From NCBI GenBank assembly GCA_023228945.1, contig JALOAI010000006.1:62001-126000 (forward strand): a stretch of 64,000 bases of DNA, read 5' to 3'. This DNA comes from Pigmentiphaga sp. (GTDB taxonomy: Bacteria > Pseudomonadota > Gammaproteobacteria > Burkholderiales > Burkholderiaceae_B). This document shows positions 15,941-24,098 of this stretch, one piece after another. The notes below the pieces were generated by a model that did no database searches, was not told where the DNA came from, and worked only from the letters and a program-made list of their open reading frames with translations. Both the position numbers and the translations under genes were made by a program. Positions within the stretch are counted from its first letter, which is position 1, and every line of letters begins with the position of its first letter.

Positions 15941-16261
15941 TCATACCTGGCGATCGGGGAGTTCAACCACCAGTTCGTCCATGTCGTTCTGCAGGACGAT
16001 CTGGCAGGCGAGGCGGCTGTTGTCGCGACGCGGGGCGGCGGCAAGCGTCAGCATTTCCGATTCCATCGCGTCGGGCGGCAACAGGCCGGCGGGTTCCGAG
16101 GCCAGATACACATGGCAGGTGGCACAGCAGCAGGCGCCGCCACAATCGCCGTAGATCTCGTGAATACCGTGCTGCAGGGCGGCCCGCAACAAGGTATCGC
16201 CACCGGCCATCTCGAACGCCAGCCTGGCCCCATCGGGTTTCACAAAAGTGATAAGAGGCAT
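15941..16261 (-). CDS. [2Fe-2S] ferredoxin, adrenodoxin/putidaredoxin type
   Basis: 106 residues from the ATG at 16261 (an in-frame GTG at 16267 is possible; no clear RBS for either). The cluster motif reads DCGGACCCATCHVYL (Cys-x5-Cys-x2-Cys), with the fourth Cys in RLACQIVL. This class carries electrons to P450s or Rieske-type oxygenases, but no reductase or oxygenase adjoins it. It is divergent from a LysR gene at 16512, with an LTTR-type inverted repeat between them. Position suggests that regulator controls the ferredoxin-cupin pair. Confidence 0.9.
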   Translation of the reverse strand: MPLITFVKPDGARLAFEMAGGDTLLRAALQHGIHEIYGDCGGACCCATCHVYLASEPAGLLPPDAMESEMLTLAAAPRRDNSRLACQIVLQNDMDELVVELPDRQV

Positions 16262-16344
16262 TGTCACTACAAATAGAAGGGATTACCGCCTTCGATTCTG
16301 CGGTGCCCCCCGCCCGCGGTCAAGCGAGTATTTTTGACGAAAGC

Positions 16345-16359
16345 ATCAGCTTGCCTGAT
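16345..16359. promoter_or_regulatory. Candidate LysR box ATCAG-N5-CTGAT
   Basis: Perfect 5+5 inverted repeat with the T-N11-A core typical of LysR sites (T16346, A16358). It sits between the ferredoxin gene and the divergent LysR gene. Symmetry is seen directly; function is inferred. Confidence 0.5.
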
Positions 16360-16511
16360 ACCTGAGACGCAACGCGACTGCCGGCGCGCCGTGTCTTCGT
16401 CCGCTGCGATACACTGGCCTCGACGCCCTCTTCCAACGATCACAGCCCGACAAGCCAGCCTCCGGCTTGCCGGCCTCGAGCTTGCGGCGCAGGCCCGGCC
16501 GGTCGCCTACC

Positions 16512-17396
16512 ATGTCATTGATGCACATCAGTCTCAGGCAATTGCGCGCCTTTATCGCCGCCGTCGAAGCTGGCAGCTTCACTCGCGCCGCCGAGCGCCT
16601 GCATTTGACGCAATCCGCGGTAAGCATGGTGATACGGCAACTCGAATCCAAGATAGGGTTGCCGCTGTTTCACCGCGAAGGCAAGCAGCTCACCCTTACC
16701 GATATGGGGCAACAGCTCGTGCCCATCGCGCGACGCATGCTCGATGATCTTTCGCTGATCGCCAGCAGCGCGGCCGACGTCCATGGCCTGCAGCGTGGAG
16801 CCTTGCGGTTCAGCGCCCCCAGTCTTTTGGTCAGCACCCTGATCGCGCCCGCGCTGGCGGCCTTTTCCAAAACTCATCCGCAGCTATCGGTACAAATCCT
16901 GGATACGACACTGGAGGATATCCCCGAAGCAGTGTTTCGCGGCTTGGTCGAGTTCGGCATCGGCCCGGATCGCGCCACGAGTCCCGAGGTGGAACGAACC
17001 TTCCTGCGCAAGATCGCGATCCAGTTCGTCTGTCCCGCCGATCACGAGGCGGCGCACCGCCGCCAGATCCGATGGCGCGAGACACGGGATTATCCGTGGA
17101 TCTATTACCGCAGCAGTTTCGAGGAGGAGATCCGCGATGCGCTCTGGCGGCACGGCCGGGCGCAAGCTCTCGAAGACTCGATCAGGGTGGAACAGCTCCC
17201 AACCGCATTGGCCCTGGTGGGCCACCGCCTGGGCGTGACTTCCGCGCCCGACTATGCCAAGTCATTTCGCAGCGATCTCGATCTGCGCTTCATCCCCTTG
17301 GTCGAGCCGGCGATCCATCGTACTTTTTATGTTTATAAGCGACATGGGCGCGCCCTTTCTCCCGCGGCACGCGCTTTCCTGAAACTCCTATCGTGA
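16512..17396 (+). CDS. LysR-family regulator
   Basis: 294 residues from the ATG at 16512. HTH: ISLRQLRAFIAAVEAGSFTR followed by AERLHLTQSAVSMVIRQLESKIGLPLFHREGKQLTLTDMG. The LysR substrate domain has the SAPSLLVSTLIAPALAAF strand. An in-frame start at 16467 would add 15 unlikely residues. Divergent from the ferredoxin-cupin pair (probable target, with a palindrome at 16345) and 67 bp upstream of a second LysR gene. Confidence 0.87.
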   Translation: MSLMHISLRQLRAFIAAVEAGSFTRAAERLHLTQSAVSMVIRQLESKIGLPLFHREGKQLTLTDMGQQLVPIARRMLDDLSLIASSAADVHGLQRGALRFSAPSLLVSTLIAPALAAFSKTHPQLSVQILDTTLEDIPEAVFRGLVEFGIGPDRATSPEVERTFLRKIAIQFVCPADHEAAHRRQIRWRETRDYPWIYYRSSFEEEIRDALWRHGRAQALEDSIRVEQLPTALALVGHRLGVTSAPDYAKSFRSDLDLRFIPLVEPAIHRTFYVYKRHGRALSPAARAFLKLLS

Positions 17397-17463
17397 GCAG
17401 GCGCGGCGGGGCCTGGCGGTACACTGCGCAGGCCGGAGTTCTTCACAGAGAGGCAAGAGTCCG

Positions 17464-18357
17464 ATGCGCTTCGATCCCATCACCCTGCGATTGTTCGTGG
17501 CCATTTGCCAGTCCGGCTCGATCAGCGGCGGCGCCGCGCAGGTCCACCTGGCCCTTGGCGCCGCCAGCCGCCGGATCGCCCAGCTCGAAAGTGATGCCGG
17601 CACCGCGCTGTTCGAGCGGCACGCCCGGGGCGTGCGTCTTACACCCGCTGGCCGGGCCATGCTGCACCATGCCCGCCTGCTGTCCGACGGCATGGACCGC
17701 CTGAAGGCGGAAATGTCAGAATATGCGGGCGGCATCAAAGGCCATGTACGGATGTTTGCCAACCGTTCGTCCGTCGTGCAGTTCCTGCCGCACCCCTTGC
17801 GCCAGTTCCTCGACCGCTACCCGGGCCTGCGCGTCGAGTTACAAGAGCATCCCAGCCACTCCGTCCTTCATGCCCTGCAAGAGGGACTGACCGATATCGG
17901 CATTTTCGACGCAAGCTCGCTACCAGACGGCATGGCCGGCCTCGAATACCATCCTTATCGCCAGGATCGGCTGGCGCTCCTGGTGCCCGCCGACCATGCT
18001 TTTGCCGCCCGGCGCTCGCTCTGGTTCGATGAAGCCCTGGACGAAGACTTCATCGGACTGCGAAGCGGCACGGCCTTGCATGACATCACGACGGCCCATG
18101 CCCGCCAGGCTGAAAAATCGCTGCGGATACGGATCCAGGTTTTCGGCTTCGACTCGATGTGCCGCATGGTACAGGCGCGCGTGGGCGTGGGCGTTGCGCC
18201 CCGCCAAGCCGTGCTGCCGCAAGCCCGGATGCTCGGCATGCGCACCATCCCATTGCGCGATGCCTGGGCCAGCCGTCAGCATTGCCTCGGCTACCGGCAA
18301 AGTACGCTACCGCAACCCGCACGGCTGCTCGCCGACTTTCTGCTCGGAACCGGTTAG
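17464..18357 (+). CDS. LysR-family regulator
   Basis: 297 residues. HTH MRFDPITLRLFVAICQSGSI then SGGAAQVHLALGAASRRIAQLESDAGTALFERHARG; the effector domain includes QEGLTDIGIFDASSLPDGMAGL. It is followed after 115 bp by an enolase-superfamily gene and a Bug binding protein on the same strand. It may regulate these, although LysR genes are more often divergent. Effector unknown. Confidence 0.87.
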   Translation: MRFDPITLRLFVAICQSGSISGGAAQVHLALGAASRRIAQLESDAGTALFERHARGVRLTPAGRAMLHHARLLSDGMDRLKAEMSEYAGGIKGHVRMFANRSSVVQFLPHPLRQFLDRYPGLRVELQEHPSHSVLHALQEGLTDIGIFDASSLPDGMAGLEYHPYRQDRLALLVPADHAFAARRSLWFDEALDEDFIGLRSGTALHDITTAHARQAEKSLRIRIQVFGFDSMCRMVQARVGVGVAPRQAVLPQARMLGMRTIPLRDAWASRQHCLGYRQSTLPQPARLLADFLLGTG

Positions 18358-18472
18358 CACGCTCGGGGGCCCTTCTCGAACGGCGAAAGCTCGCTTGCCG
18401 CTTGGTCCATTGTGGGACGCCGGCGTCCATTGGATACTCCACAACGACCTTTGCCTATTCCCGAGGAGACCG

Positions 18473-19603
18473 ATGAAAATCGCGCAGGTTCGTACCTTTC
18501 CCGTTCGAGTACCCATCGATGTCGATCTGGCCGGGCTGAAAGCGCGTCCGACCATGAGCGTCTGCCTGGTGGAAGTCACGACCCAATCGGGAATCAGCGG
18601 CTACGGCATGACCGCCATCACTCAAGAGGGTGTGGTGGCCCACGCCATCGAGCACGTTGCCGCGCCGCAACTGATTGGCGAGGATGCCCTGAATCATGAA
18701 CGGCTATGGGAGAAACTGTACTGGACGGTGTCTCCTCGCGGTCAAACGGGCTATGCGAGCCACGTCATCGCGGCGCTGGACACCGCTTTGTGGGACATTA
18801 AAGGCAAAGCCCTCAGCCTGCCCGTCTGGCGCCTGCTCGGCGGCGCCCGCGACAAGGTACAGGTGTACACGACCTTCGGCTTTCCGGCCTTCGATCGTGA
18901 ACAACTCGCGGCGGCGGCGCGCCATTGGCTCGCCCAAGGCCATACCCGCTTGAAGATGGTGGTAGGCCATCAAGGGCTGGAACGCCGGGATCGCGGCCAC
19001 TCCCTGGAAAGCGTGATCCAGGAAGACATTCTGCGCGTGCGCGCGGTGCGCGACGCCATCGGCGATGATGCTTCCTTGTATATCGATGCCAACTGCAGCT
19101 TGGACGGCCCCCATGCCGCGCGGCTTTGCGCCGGTATCGCCGATTGTGACATTCGCTTCTTCGAAGAACCGATCACGCAGAACGACGCCGCGCAAATGGC
19201 CGATCTCCGCCGCCGCACAGGCTTCGCGCTCGCGGCCGGACAGAATGAAGGGCTTGCCTTTCGCTTCCGGGATCTTCTGCTGGCGCAGGCCGTGGACTAC
19301 CTCCAGCCCAACGTGGTGATCAGCGGCGGCTTTACCCAAAGCGCGCGTATCGCCGCGCTGGCCCAGGCCTTCCAGGTGCCGGTCATCAATGGTGGCGCAT
19401 GGCCTTACCACAACATGCATCTTCAGGCCGGCGTCGCCAACGGCACCATGGTGGAGTATCACTATTTTTCAGCCCTGGTATGCCAGAGACTGTTCCGCCA
19501 GTTGCCGGAGCCCAAGGATGGCTGGCTCACTCTGCCCTCCACCCCGGGGCTCGGCTTCGAACCGGACTTCGATACCATTCGCGAACTGCCGCGAACGAGC
19601 TGA
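18473..19603 (+). CDS. Mandelate racemase/muconate lactonizing (enolase superfamily) enzyme
   Basis: 376 residues from the ATG at 18473 (GAGGAGA RBS 7 bp upstream). The N-terminal capping domain is followed by the barrel: YIDANCSLDGPHAARL gives the first metal Asp near 200, FFEEP the Glu near 226, and ALAAGQNEG the third metal position. The barrel-strand-2 element reads RLKMVVG instead of the K-x-K of MLE/MR enzymes, so one catalytic Lys of the usual pair is replaced by Val. The WDIKGKALSLPVWRLLGG block is standard. It probably dehydrates or epimerises a sugar acid or hydroxyacid. A Bug binding protein follows by 49 bp, suggesting uptake of the substrate. Confidence 0.88.
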   Translation: MKIAQVRTFPVRVPIDVDLAGLKARPTMSVCLVEVTTQSGISGYGMTAITQEGVVAHAIEHVAAPQLIGEDALNHERLWEKLYWTVSPRGQTGYASHVIAALDTALWDIKGKALSLPVWRLLGGARDKVQVYTTFGFPAFDREQLAAAARHWLAQGHTRLKMVVGHQGLERRDRGHSLESVIQEDILRVRAVRDAIGDDASLYIDANCSLDGPHAARLCAGIADCDIRFFEEPITQNDAAQMADLRRRTGFALAAGQNEGLAFRFRDLLLAQAVDYLQPNVVISGGFTQSARIAALAQAFQVPVINGGAWPYHNMHLQAGVANGTMVEYHYFSALVCQRLFRQLPEPKDGWLTLPSTPGLGFEPDFDTIRELPRTS

Positions 19604-19652
19604 TGGCTTTCACGGGACTATCGGCAGATTCCAGAACTGACAGGAGACGATC

Positions 19653-20624
19653 ATGATCAAGACCTTGCTATCCGCCTGCATGGCGCTATCCGTGCTGACG
19701 GCCCCGGTTGTCCAGGCCGCGGATTTTCCGCAACGGCCAATACGCCTTCTGGTCGGCTTCTCGCCGGGCGGAGCCGTGGACGAGATGGCCCGCCGCTTGG
19801 GCCAGGCGTGGGAAACCCACCTCGGCCAGCCGGTGGTCGTGGAAAACCGTCCCGGTGCGGCCAGTTTGATTGCCGCCGATCTCGCGGCCAAAGCGGCACC
19901 CGATGGGCATACCCTGTTTTTGGGAGGCACTTCGACCCTGATCGCGGCCATCCTGCAGACCCAGGCCGGCCAAGCGCTGCAGGTGGATCCGATGAAGGAT
20001 CTGCTGGCAATCGGCGCGGTGGCGGAATCGCCGCTGGCCATCGCGGTGAACCCGGGCTTTCCCGCGCAGGATATCCCCGGCTTCATCGACGCCGTCCGGG
20101 CCGCTCCCGGCCGGTATTTCTATGCTACCTCGGGCGTGGGCTCCCTGCACCACCTGGGTACCGAACTGCTCATGCAGCAATTGGGCCTGGACATGACGCA
20201 CGTTCCTTACAAGGGCGCCTCCCAGATTCTCCCCGACCTCATCAACGGCCAGCAGATCCAGATCGGCATCGTCAGCCCCGCATCGACCCTGGAGCAGGTC
20301 CAATCCGGCCGCATCCGCCTCGTTGGCCTGCTTAGCGGCCCCCGCCTGGAAATCCTGCCCGACACCGCGTCGTTCTCGGAAACCGTCAACGGTTTCGACG
20401 ATGCCATCTCGCGCATGATCATCTTCGCGCCCGCCCAGACTCCGGCTCCGATCGTGGAAACCTTGAATTCCAGCCTGCGGGCGGCGCTGGAAGACCCCGC
20501 CCTGGTGCGGGCCTTTGCCACGGCGGGCGCGATCCCGAGCATCCGCACGCCCGACGAGGTGGGCGCGCAACTCGTGCGTGAGCACGCCATCTGGGAGCGG
20601 GCCGCGGCAGAAGTCATGCCTTGA
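19653..20624 (+). CDS. Bug/TctC-family periplasmic solute-binding protein 1
   Basis: 323 residues, with AGGAG before the ATG. Signal peptide of about 23 residues (MIKTLLSACMALSVLTAPVVQA). Bug hallmarks are FPQRPIRLLVGFSPGGAVDE, VVVENRPGAAS, AAPDGHTLFLG and the VPYKGASQILPDLINGQ motif that binds carboxylate ligands. No TctA/TctB membrane partners are adjacent, so this is an orphan binder. The adjacent enolase-superfamily gene suggests a hydroxy- or sugar-acid ligand; that is inference. Confidence 0.92.
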   Translation: MIKTLLSACMALSVLTAPVVQAADFPQRPIRLLVGFSPGGAVDEMARRLGQAWETHLGQPVVVENRPGAASLIAADLAAKAAPDGHTLFLGGTSTLIAAILQTQAGQALQVDPMKDLLAIGAVAESPLAIAVNPGFPAQDIPGFIDAVRAAPGRYFYATSGVGSLHHLGTELLMQQLGLDMTHVPYKGASQILPDLINGQQIQIGIVSPASTLEQVQSGRIRLVGLLSGPRLEILPDTASFSETVNGFDDAISRMIIFAPAQTPAPIVETLNSSLRAALEDPALVRAFATAGAIPSIRTPDEVGAQLVREHAIWERAAAEVMP

Positions 20625-20677
20625 GGCGCACGGCGGCTTGCCGTCTCACGCCTCGGGCCACTTTCCGCGACCAGCGC

Positions 20678-21139
20678 TCACAAACTTTCGGCAAACACCT
20701 TTTTCATGCGCGCAAAATCCTTGAGATAGCGCTGCGCCAGCCGTTCCTTCTGGGTTTCGGTCAGAATTTTGCCCGAGATCTGGAAGAACTTGCTTTCCTC
20801 TTCCTTCAGGTGGTGATGAACTTCGTGCGAGAGCTGCCTGGCCTTGGCCAGCCAACTGCCTCCCTGTTCGTCGGCCTCCGCCAGGCTCTCCACACATTCA
20901 TCGATTTCGTGGTGCTCGGCCAGGGCATGGCGGGAAGGATTGAGCCCCATATCGTCCATCAACATGGGGGCGTACAAAAAACGCTCCTCGGCAGCCGCAT
21001 GCGCGGCCAGTTCAATGCGCAGTTCCCTGAAGATCTGCTGGCGCCGCTCGCTGCTGGGGGCCGCCCTCAGCAGCTTCCGACAGAGCGACCGTTGCAATTC
21101 GTGGCTCTCCCTTAGCGCGTCGTAGATATTGCCTGCCAT
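20678..21139 (-). CDS. Hemerythrin HHE-domain protein
   Basis: 153 residues, almost wholly helical. Iron-ligand pattern: H (ALRESHELQ) near 13, H-x3-E (AAHAAAEERF) near 47-52, H-x-x-x-E (AEHHEIDE) near 78, and HHHLKEEESKFF near 109-118. AGGAGG lies 10 bp upstream of the ATG. Such proteins bind O2 or NO, or help repair Fe centres (compare the nitrosative-stress genes at 35.6-38.6 kb). Stands alone; converges on the Bug gene. Confidence 0.87.
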   Translation of the reverse strand: MAGNIYDALRESHELQRSLCRKLLRAAPSSERRQQIFRELRIELAAHAAAEERFLYAPMLMDDMGLNPSRHALAEHHEIDECVESLAEADEQGGSWLAKARQLSHEVHHHLKEEESKFFQISGKILTETQKERLAQRYLKDFARMKKVFAESL

Positions 21140-21162
21140 GGAATACTTTCCTCCTGAAATGA

Positions 21163-21311
21163 AACTGCCCCCACGCTCACTTTGTTCGCTGCCCCCGAGG
21201 GGGCTTCAGCCTCCTTCGGGCGGCCGTGCGGAAAAGTGGAACTGCCCCCACGCTCACTTTGTTCGCTGCCCCCCGGGGGGGGCTTCAGCCTCCTTCGGGC
21301 GGCCGTGCGGA
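21163..21311. repeat. Tandem pair of 70-bp palindromic intergenic repeats
   Basis: Two direct copies (21163-21232 and 21240-21311) start AACTGCCCCCACGCTCACTT and end CGGCCGTGCGGA, separated by 7 bp. A third fragment of 10 bases follows at 21322. Each copy centres on GCCCCC-GA-GGGGGC or its expanded form, a strong hairpin. Copy 2 has a longer G/C run, consistent with slippage. Non-coding; related repeats are known to me as common intergenic elements in Alcaligenaceae and Comamonadaceae genomes. Confidence 0.85.
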
Positions 21312-21394
21312 GGCTGAGATGAAACTGCCCCAATGCCGAGGTCGTCATCGGATCGACGGCCCCGGCCTGGGAGGGCGGCGATTGGCGGAGTGCT

Positions 21395-22306
21395 TTACAC
21401 CCGGTCGCGGGCGCGGCCGCCGATCATCGCGGCATAGCTCGCCACAAAAGCGCCCAACAGCATCGAGATAAAGGCCCACAAAGACAGGGTCGCGGCGGCC
21501 TTGCGAGCCACGTCGGCGGCTTCGCGAGCCGTCTGCTCGGCCTCTTCAGCCGTTTGACGTGCCTGCGTGGTGATTTCCGAGATACGTTGCTCCGCCTCGG
21601 CTTCGCTCAAGCCGGTACGCTGGGCCACGAGCCGCACCAGATAGGCGCGATCGTCGGCGCTCAGCTCGCCTTCGGCGAAGCTGCGCACCAGCAGCCGGGA
21701 CACTTCTTCGCGCACTGCGGCGGGACTGGCTGCGCGGCTGGCATCCGCCGGCCGGAGCACCGCGTCGGTAAAGTAAGCCAGCGGCGATTCTTCCGCTTCG
21801 CCACCGGCTCCCGCCGCACCAGCGCTTACCGCCGTCACCGCCCCCGCGGCGGAACCCGCCAGCGCCGCGCCCGTCTTGGCGGCGCCGGATACCAGCGCGC
21901 TCGCCGCCATCCCGGCGACGACGATACTGATGACCACACTCAACGCCCAGACCAGGAAGCCATGCGCGGTATCCCGGAAATCGATTTCGTCACCCAGGGC
22001 GTCCGTCCAACGCGTGCGCAGGCGTCCGGCGATGTATCCCGCAACCCCGTAGGCGATCACTTGCGTCACCAGTAGCCAGATGATCGATCCCGCCGCCAGC
22101 GTCGTTCCGGAAGCCCCCTCTCCCGACCAGGGAGAGAGAGCCAGGAAGCCCAGGCCGCTCCCGCCAACCAAGAGCGCGGCGGACAAGGCCGTTCCCGCCA
22201 CCGCGCCGGCCACGATGGCCGCCCATGAAACCGCGGAACGCGCTGCTTCCGCCGCGGGCCTCGGATACTCGGGCGCATAGGCCGTTGCCATTTGCTCGTT
22301 TTGCAT
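21395..22306 (-). CDS. Polytopic membrane protein with a central soluble helical region
   Basis: 303 residues, RBS AAGGAG 5 bp before the ATG. Three transmembrane segments in the first half (about residues 24-56, 69-96, 115-139) and one at the C-terminus (about 272-296). Between them is an Ala/Glu-rich charged helical stretch (AEAEQRISEITTQARQTAEEAEQTAREAADVARKAA in pieces) likely to form a coiled coil. It resembles uncharacterised proteobacterial membrane proteins found with stress-response genes; I do not know a function. It is preceded by a 23-residue membrane peptide gene with an identical translation-initiation sequence. Confidence 0.75.
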   Translation of the reverse strand: MQNEQMATAYAPEYPRPAAEAARSAVSWAAIVAGAVAGTALSAALLVGGSGLGFLALSPWSGEGASGTTLAAGSIIWLLVTQVIAYGVAGYIAGRLRTRWTDALGDEIDFRDTAHGFLVWALSVVISIVVAGMAASALVSGAAKTGAALAGSAAGAVTAVSAGAAGAGGEAEESPLAYFTDAVLRPADASRAASPAAVREEVSRLLVRSFAEGELSADDRAYLVRLVAQRTGLSEAEAEQRISEITTQARQTAEEAEQTAREAADVARKAAATLSLWAFISMLLGAFVASYAAMIGGRARDRV

Positions 22307-22352
22307 GACATCTCCTTATCCAGGTGCGTGTCGTTTTTTCGGGAGAGCTTGC

Positions 22353-22424
22353 TTAAAAAATCAGGGCCAGCAAGATCAGGATGGGAATGGGAATTCCCAA
22401 CAGCCACAGCAGGATGTAGCGCAT
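22353..22424 (-). CDS. 23-residue single-span membrane micropeptide
   Basis: ATG at 22424, stop TAA ending at 22353. The peptide begins MRYILLWLLGIPIPILI and ends LLALIF; it is almost entirely hydrophobic with one Arg at position 3 and a G-I-P-I-P kink in the middle. The RBS and spacer AAGGAGATGTC-ATG are identical to those of the membrane protein gene starting at 22306, 46 bp downstream. This duplicated initiation region and the conserved reading frame argue it is translated. It may be a partner or regulator of the downstream protein. No known function. Confidence 0.6.
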   Translation of the reverse strand: MRYILLWLLGIPIPILILLALIF

Positions 22425-22859
22425 GACATCTCCTTTTGAATATTGTCATGACATAAGATCATGAGCAGCAGTCGCCGCGACGTGCCTGAGCTGACTCCGC
22501 AAAGCGATGCTTTCCGTGCGGGGGTCGCAAGCCGGCGATGGGCCCAGAAGGAGTCAGGTATTCAGCAGGCACGGCGGTAGGCCCATACTGCCATGAAAAA
22601 TCGCCGTTCGATGTCAGAACATCCCTACAAAATCTTGAGGATCGTAACTTCGCAACGCCTGAAAATCGCCTGAAGCGCGCCGATGCCGTGCACTTGCAAG
22701 CCGTCGACCGCCCTGGCTCGGCCGCACAGAACGACGAGCGCCTGACCATGCTGTTCGCGGCGCTGTTTCGTAGCTTGGGGCCGGCGGCTCGCTGAAGTGC
22801 CGCGGCCTCTGGCTGACCACGCGGCAAGCGGGCAACCAGGGGCCGCCCGCAAGGGCGAC
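22425..22859. other. 435-bp intergenic region with an inverted repeat
   Basis: No recognisable gene. A perfect 8-bp inverted repeat, CTGACTCC (22491-22498) and GGAGTCAG (22550-22557), encloses 51 bases that themselves contain a small AAAGC-GAT-GCTTT hairpin (22501-22513). Open frames on both strands look random in composition and match no family I recognise. It may include the promoter for the micropeptide and membrane protein genes. Confidence 0.4.
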
Positions 22860-24098
22860 TTACGCTCCGAACCGCGTTGGCAGATAAGGCCCTGACTCGA
22901 GGTATGGCGTTTTGCCTTCGATCATATCGGCCAGCAAACGGCCGCAGGCCGGGCCGAGGGTGAAGCCTTGGTGCGCATGGCCAAAATTGAACCACAAGCC
23001 TTTATGGCGCGGCGCCTGCCCCATGATGGGCAACATATCGGCCGTGCACGGACGCGCGCCCAGCCACGGTTGCGGCTCGACGGGCTCGCCGAGGTTGATC
23101 AGCTCGCCGGCCAGGCGCCGCGAATACTCCAGCTGCACCGGCGTGGGCGGCGCATCGAGGCGGGCGAACTCCGCGCCGGTGGTAATACGCACGCCCTTGA
23201 ACATGGGCACAATGACCAGGCTGTTGTCGGCATCCATCATCGGCAAGGCAGGGGGCTGGCTGCTTTGGTAATGGCGGTGGTAGCCACGCTTGATGAACAA
23301 GGGGTAGCGGTAGCCCATCGGGCGCAGCAGGGCGTCGGTCCACGGCCCGAGTGCCACGACGGCATGTTCGGCGTCGATGGTTTGATCGACGCAGCGCACA
23401 CGCCAGCCCGCGCCGGCTGGCGCCAGGGTGGCGGCATCGCCTTGCAGCAGGGTGCCGCCCACTTCCTGGAATAAAGCCGCATAGCGCTCGACTAGCGCGC
23501 CGGGGTCGCGTACCGACCAGGCGTCCAGCCAATGGATCGAGCCGGCCAGGCGGCGACGCAGGGCCGGCTCGGCCGCGGCCAGCGCATCGGAGTCGAGCTC
23601 GACGTGCTGCAAGCCGTATGACTGTGCCAGCCTGCGGGCCCGCGCCACTTCCTTTCGGTAGGAAGCGGCCTCGCGGTACACGAAACGGTAGCCATCGCGA
23701 AAGACGAGGCCCTGGGCTTGCGCGCGCTCGATGAGCGGCTCGTGTTCGGAGGTGGAGTGCTCGATCAGGCGGGCATAGGCCCGAGCGATCGCCGCATAGC
23801 GGCGAGGGCTGGAATTGGCCCAATAGCCGAACAAGGCCGATGCCATGGCCGGCAAGGCGCCGAGGCTGTAATGCACGGCGTTATCCTGGCCGAGCGCCAT
23901 TTTGGCCAGGCTGCATGCCTCGCGGGGAAAGGGATGCGGTTCCACCGCCTCGCGCTGGATGATGCCCGCATTGCCGTACGAGGTTTCCTGGCCCGGGCCG
24001 CGCCGGTCGACCAGGGTCACGGTATGGCCGCGCAGCGCCAGGTGCAGAGCGGTGCAGGTGCCGACCATGCCGGCCCCCAGAACGAGCACGGTGGCCAT
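22860..24098 (-). CDS. FAD-dependent oxidoreductase, D-amino-acid dehydrogenase (DadA) type
   Basis: 412 residues from the ATG at 24098. The dinucleotide-binding loop VLGAGMVGTCTALHLALRGH opens the protein, and a DAO-family C-terminal GARPCTADMLPIMGQ and FNFGHAHQGFTLGPACG match the DadA/glycine-oxidase group. It oxidises a D-amino acid or other secondary amine at the membrane or in the cytosol. The start overlaps the RidA stop by one base (TGATG), so the two are coupled: RidA would hydrolyse the reactive imine that this enzyme produces. Longer in-frame starts run into the RidA gene and were rejected. Confidence 0.88.
   Translation of the reverse strand: MATVLVLGAGMVGTCTALHLALRGHTVTLVDRRGPGQETSYGNAGIIQREAVEPHPFPREACSLAKMALGQDNAVHYSLGALPAMASALFGYWANSSPRRYAAIARAYARLIEHSTSEHEPLIERAQAQGLVFRDGYRFVYREAASYRKEVARARRLAQSYGLQHVELDSDALAAAEPALRRRLAGSIHWLDAWSVRDPGALVERYAALFQEVGGTLLQGDAATLAPAGAGWRVRCVDQTIDAEHAVVALGPWTDALLRPMGYRYPLFIKRGYHRHYQSSQPPALPMMDADNSLVIVPMFKGVRITTGAEFARLDAPPTPVQLEYSRRLAGELINLGEPVEPQPWLGARPCTADMLPIMGQAPRHKGLWFNFGHAHQGFTLGPACGRLLADMIEGKTPYLESGPYLPTRFGA

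Noticed and set aside
22459..22995. Minus-strand frame in the gap after the micropeptide
   Set aside because: It runs into the oxidoreductase gene in another frame; no RBS, no family. I also considered a transposase remnant but found no motif.
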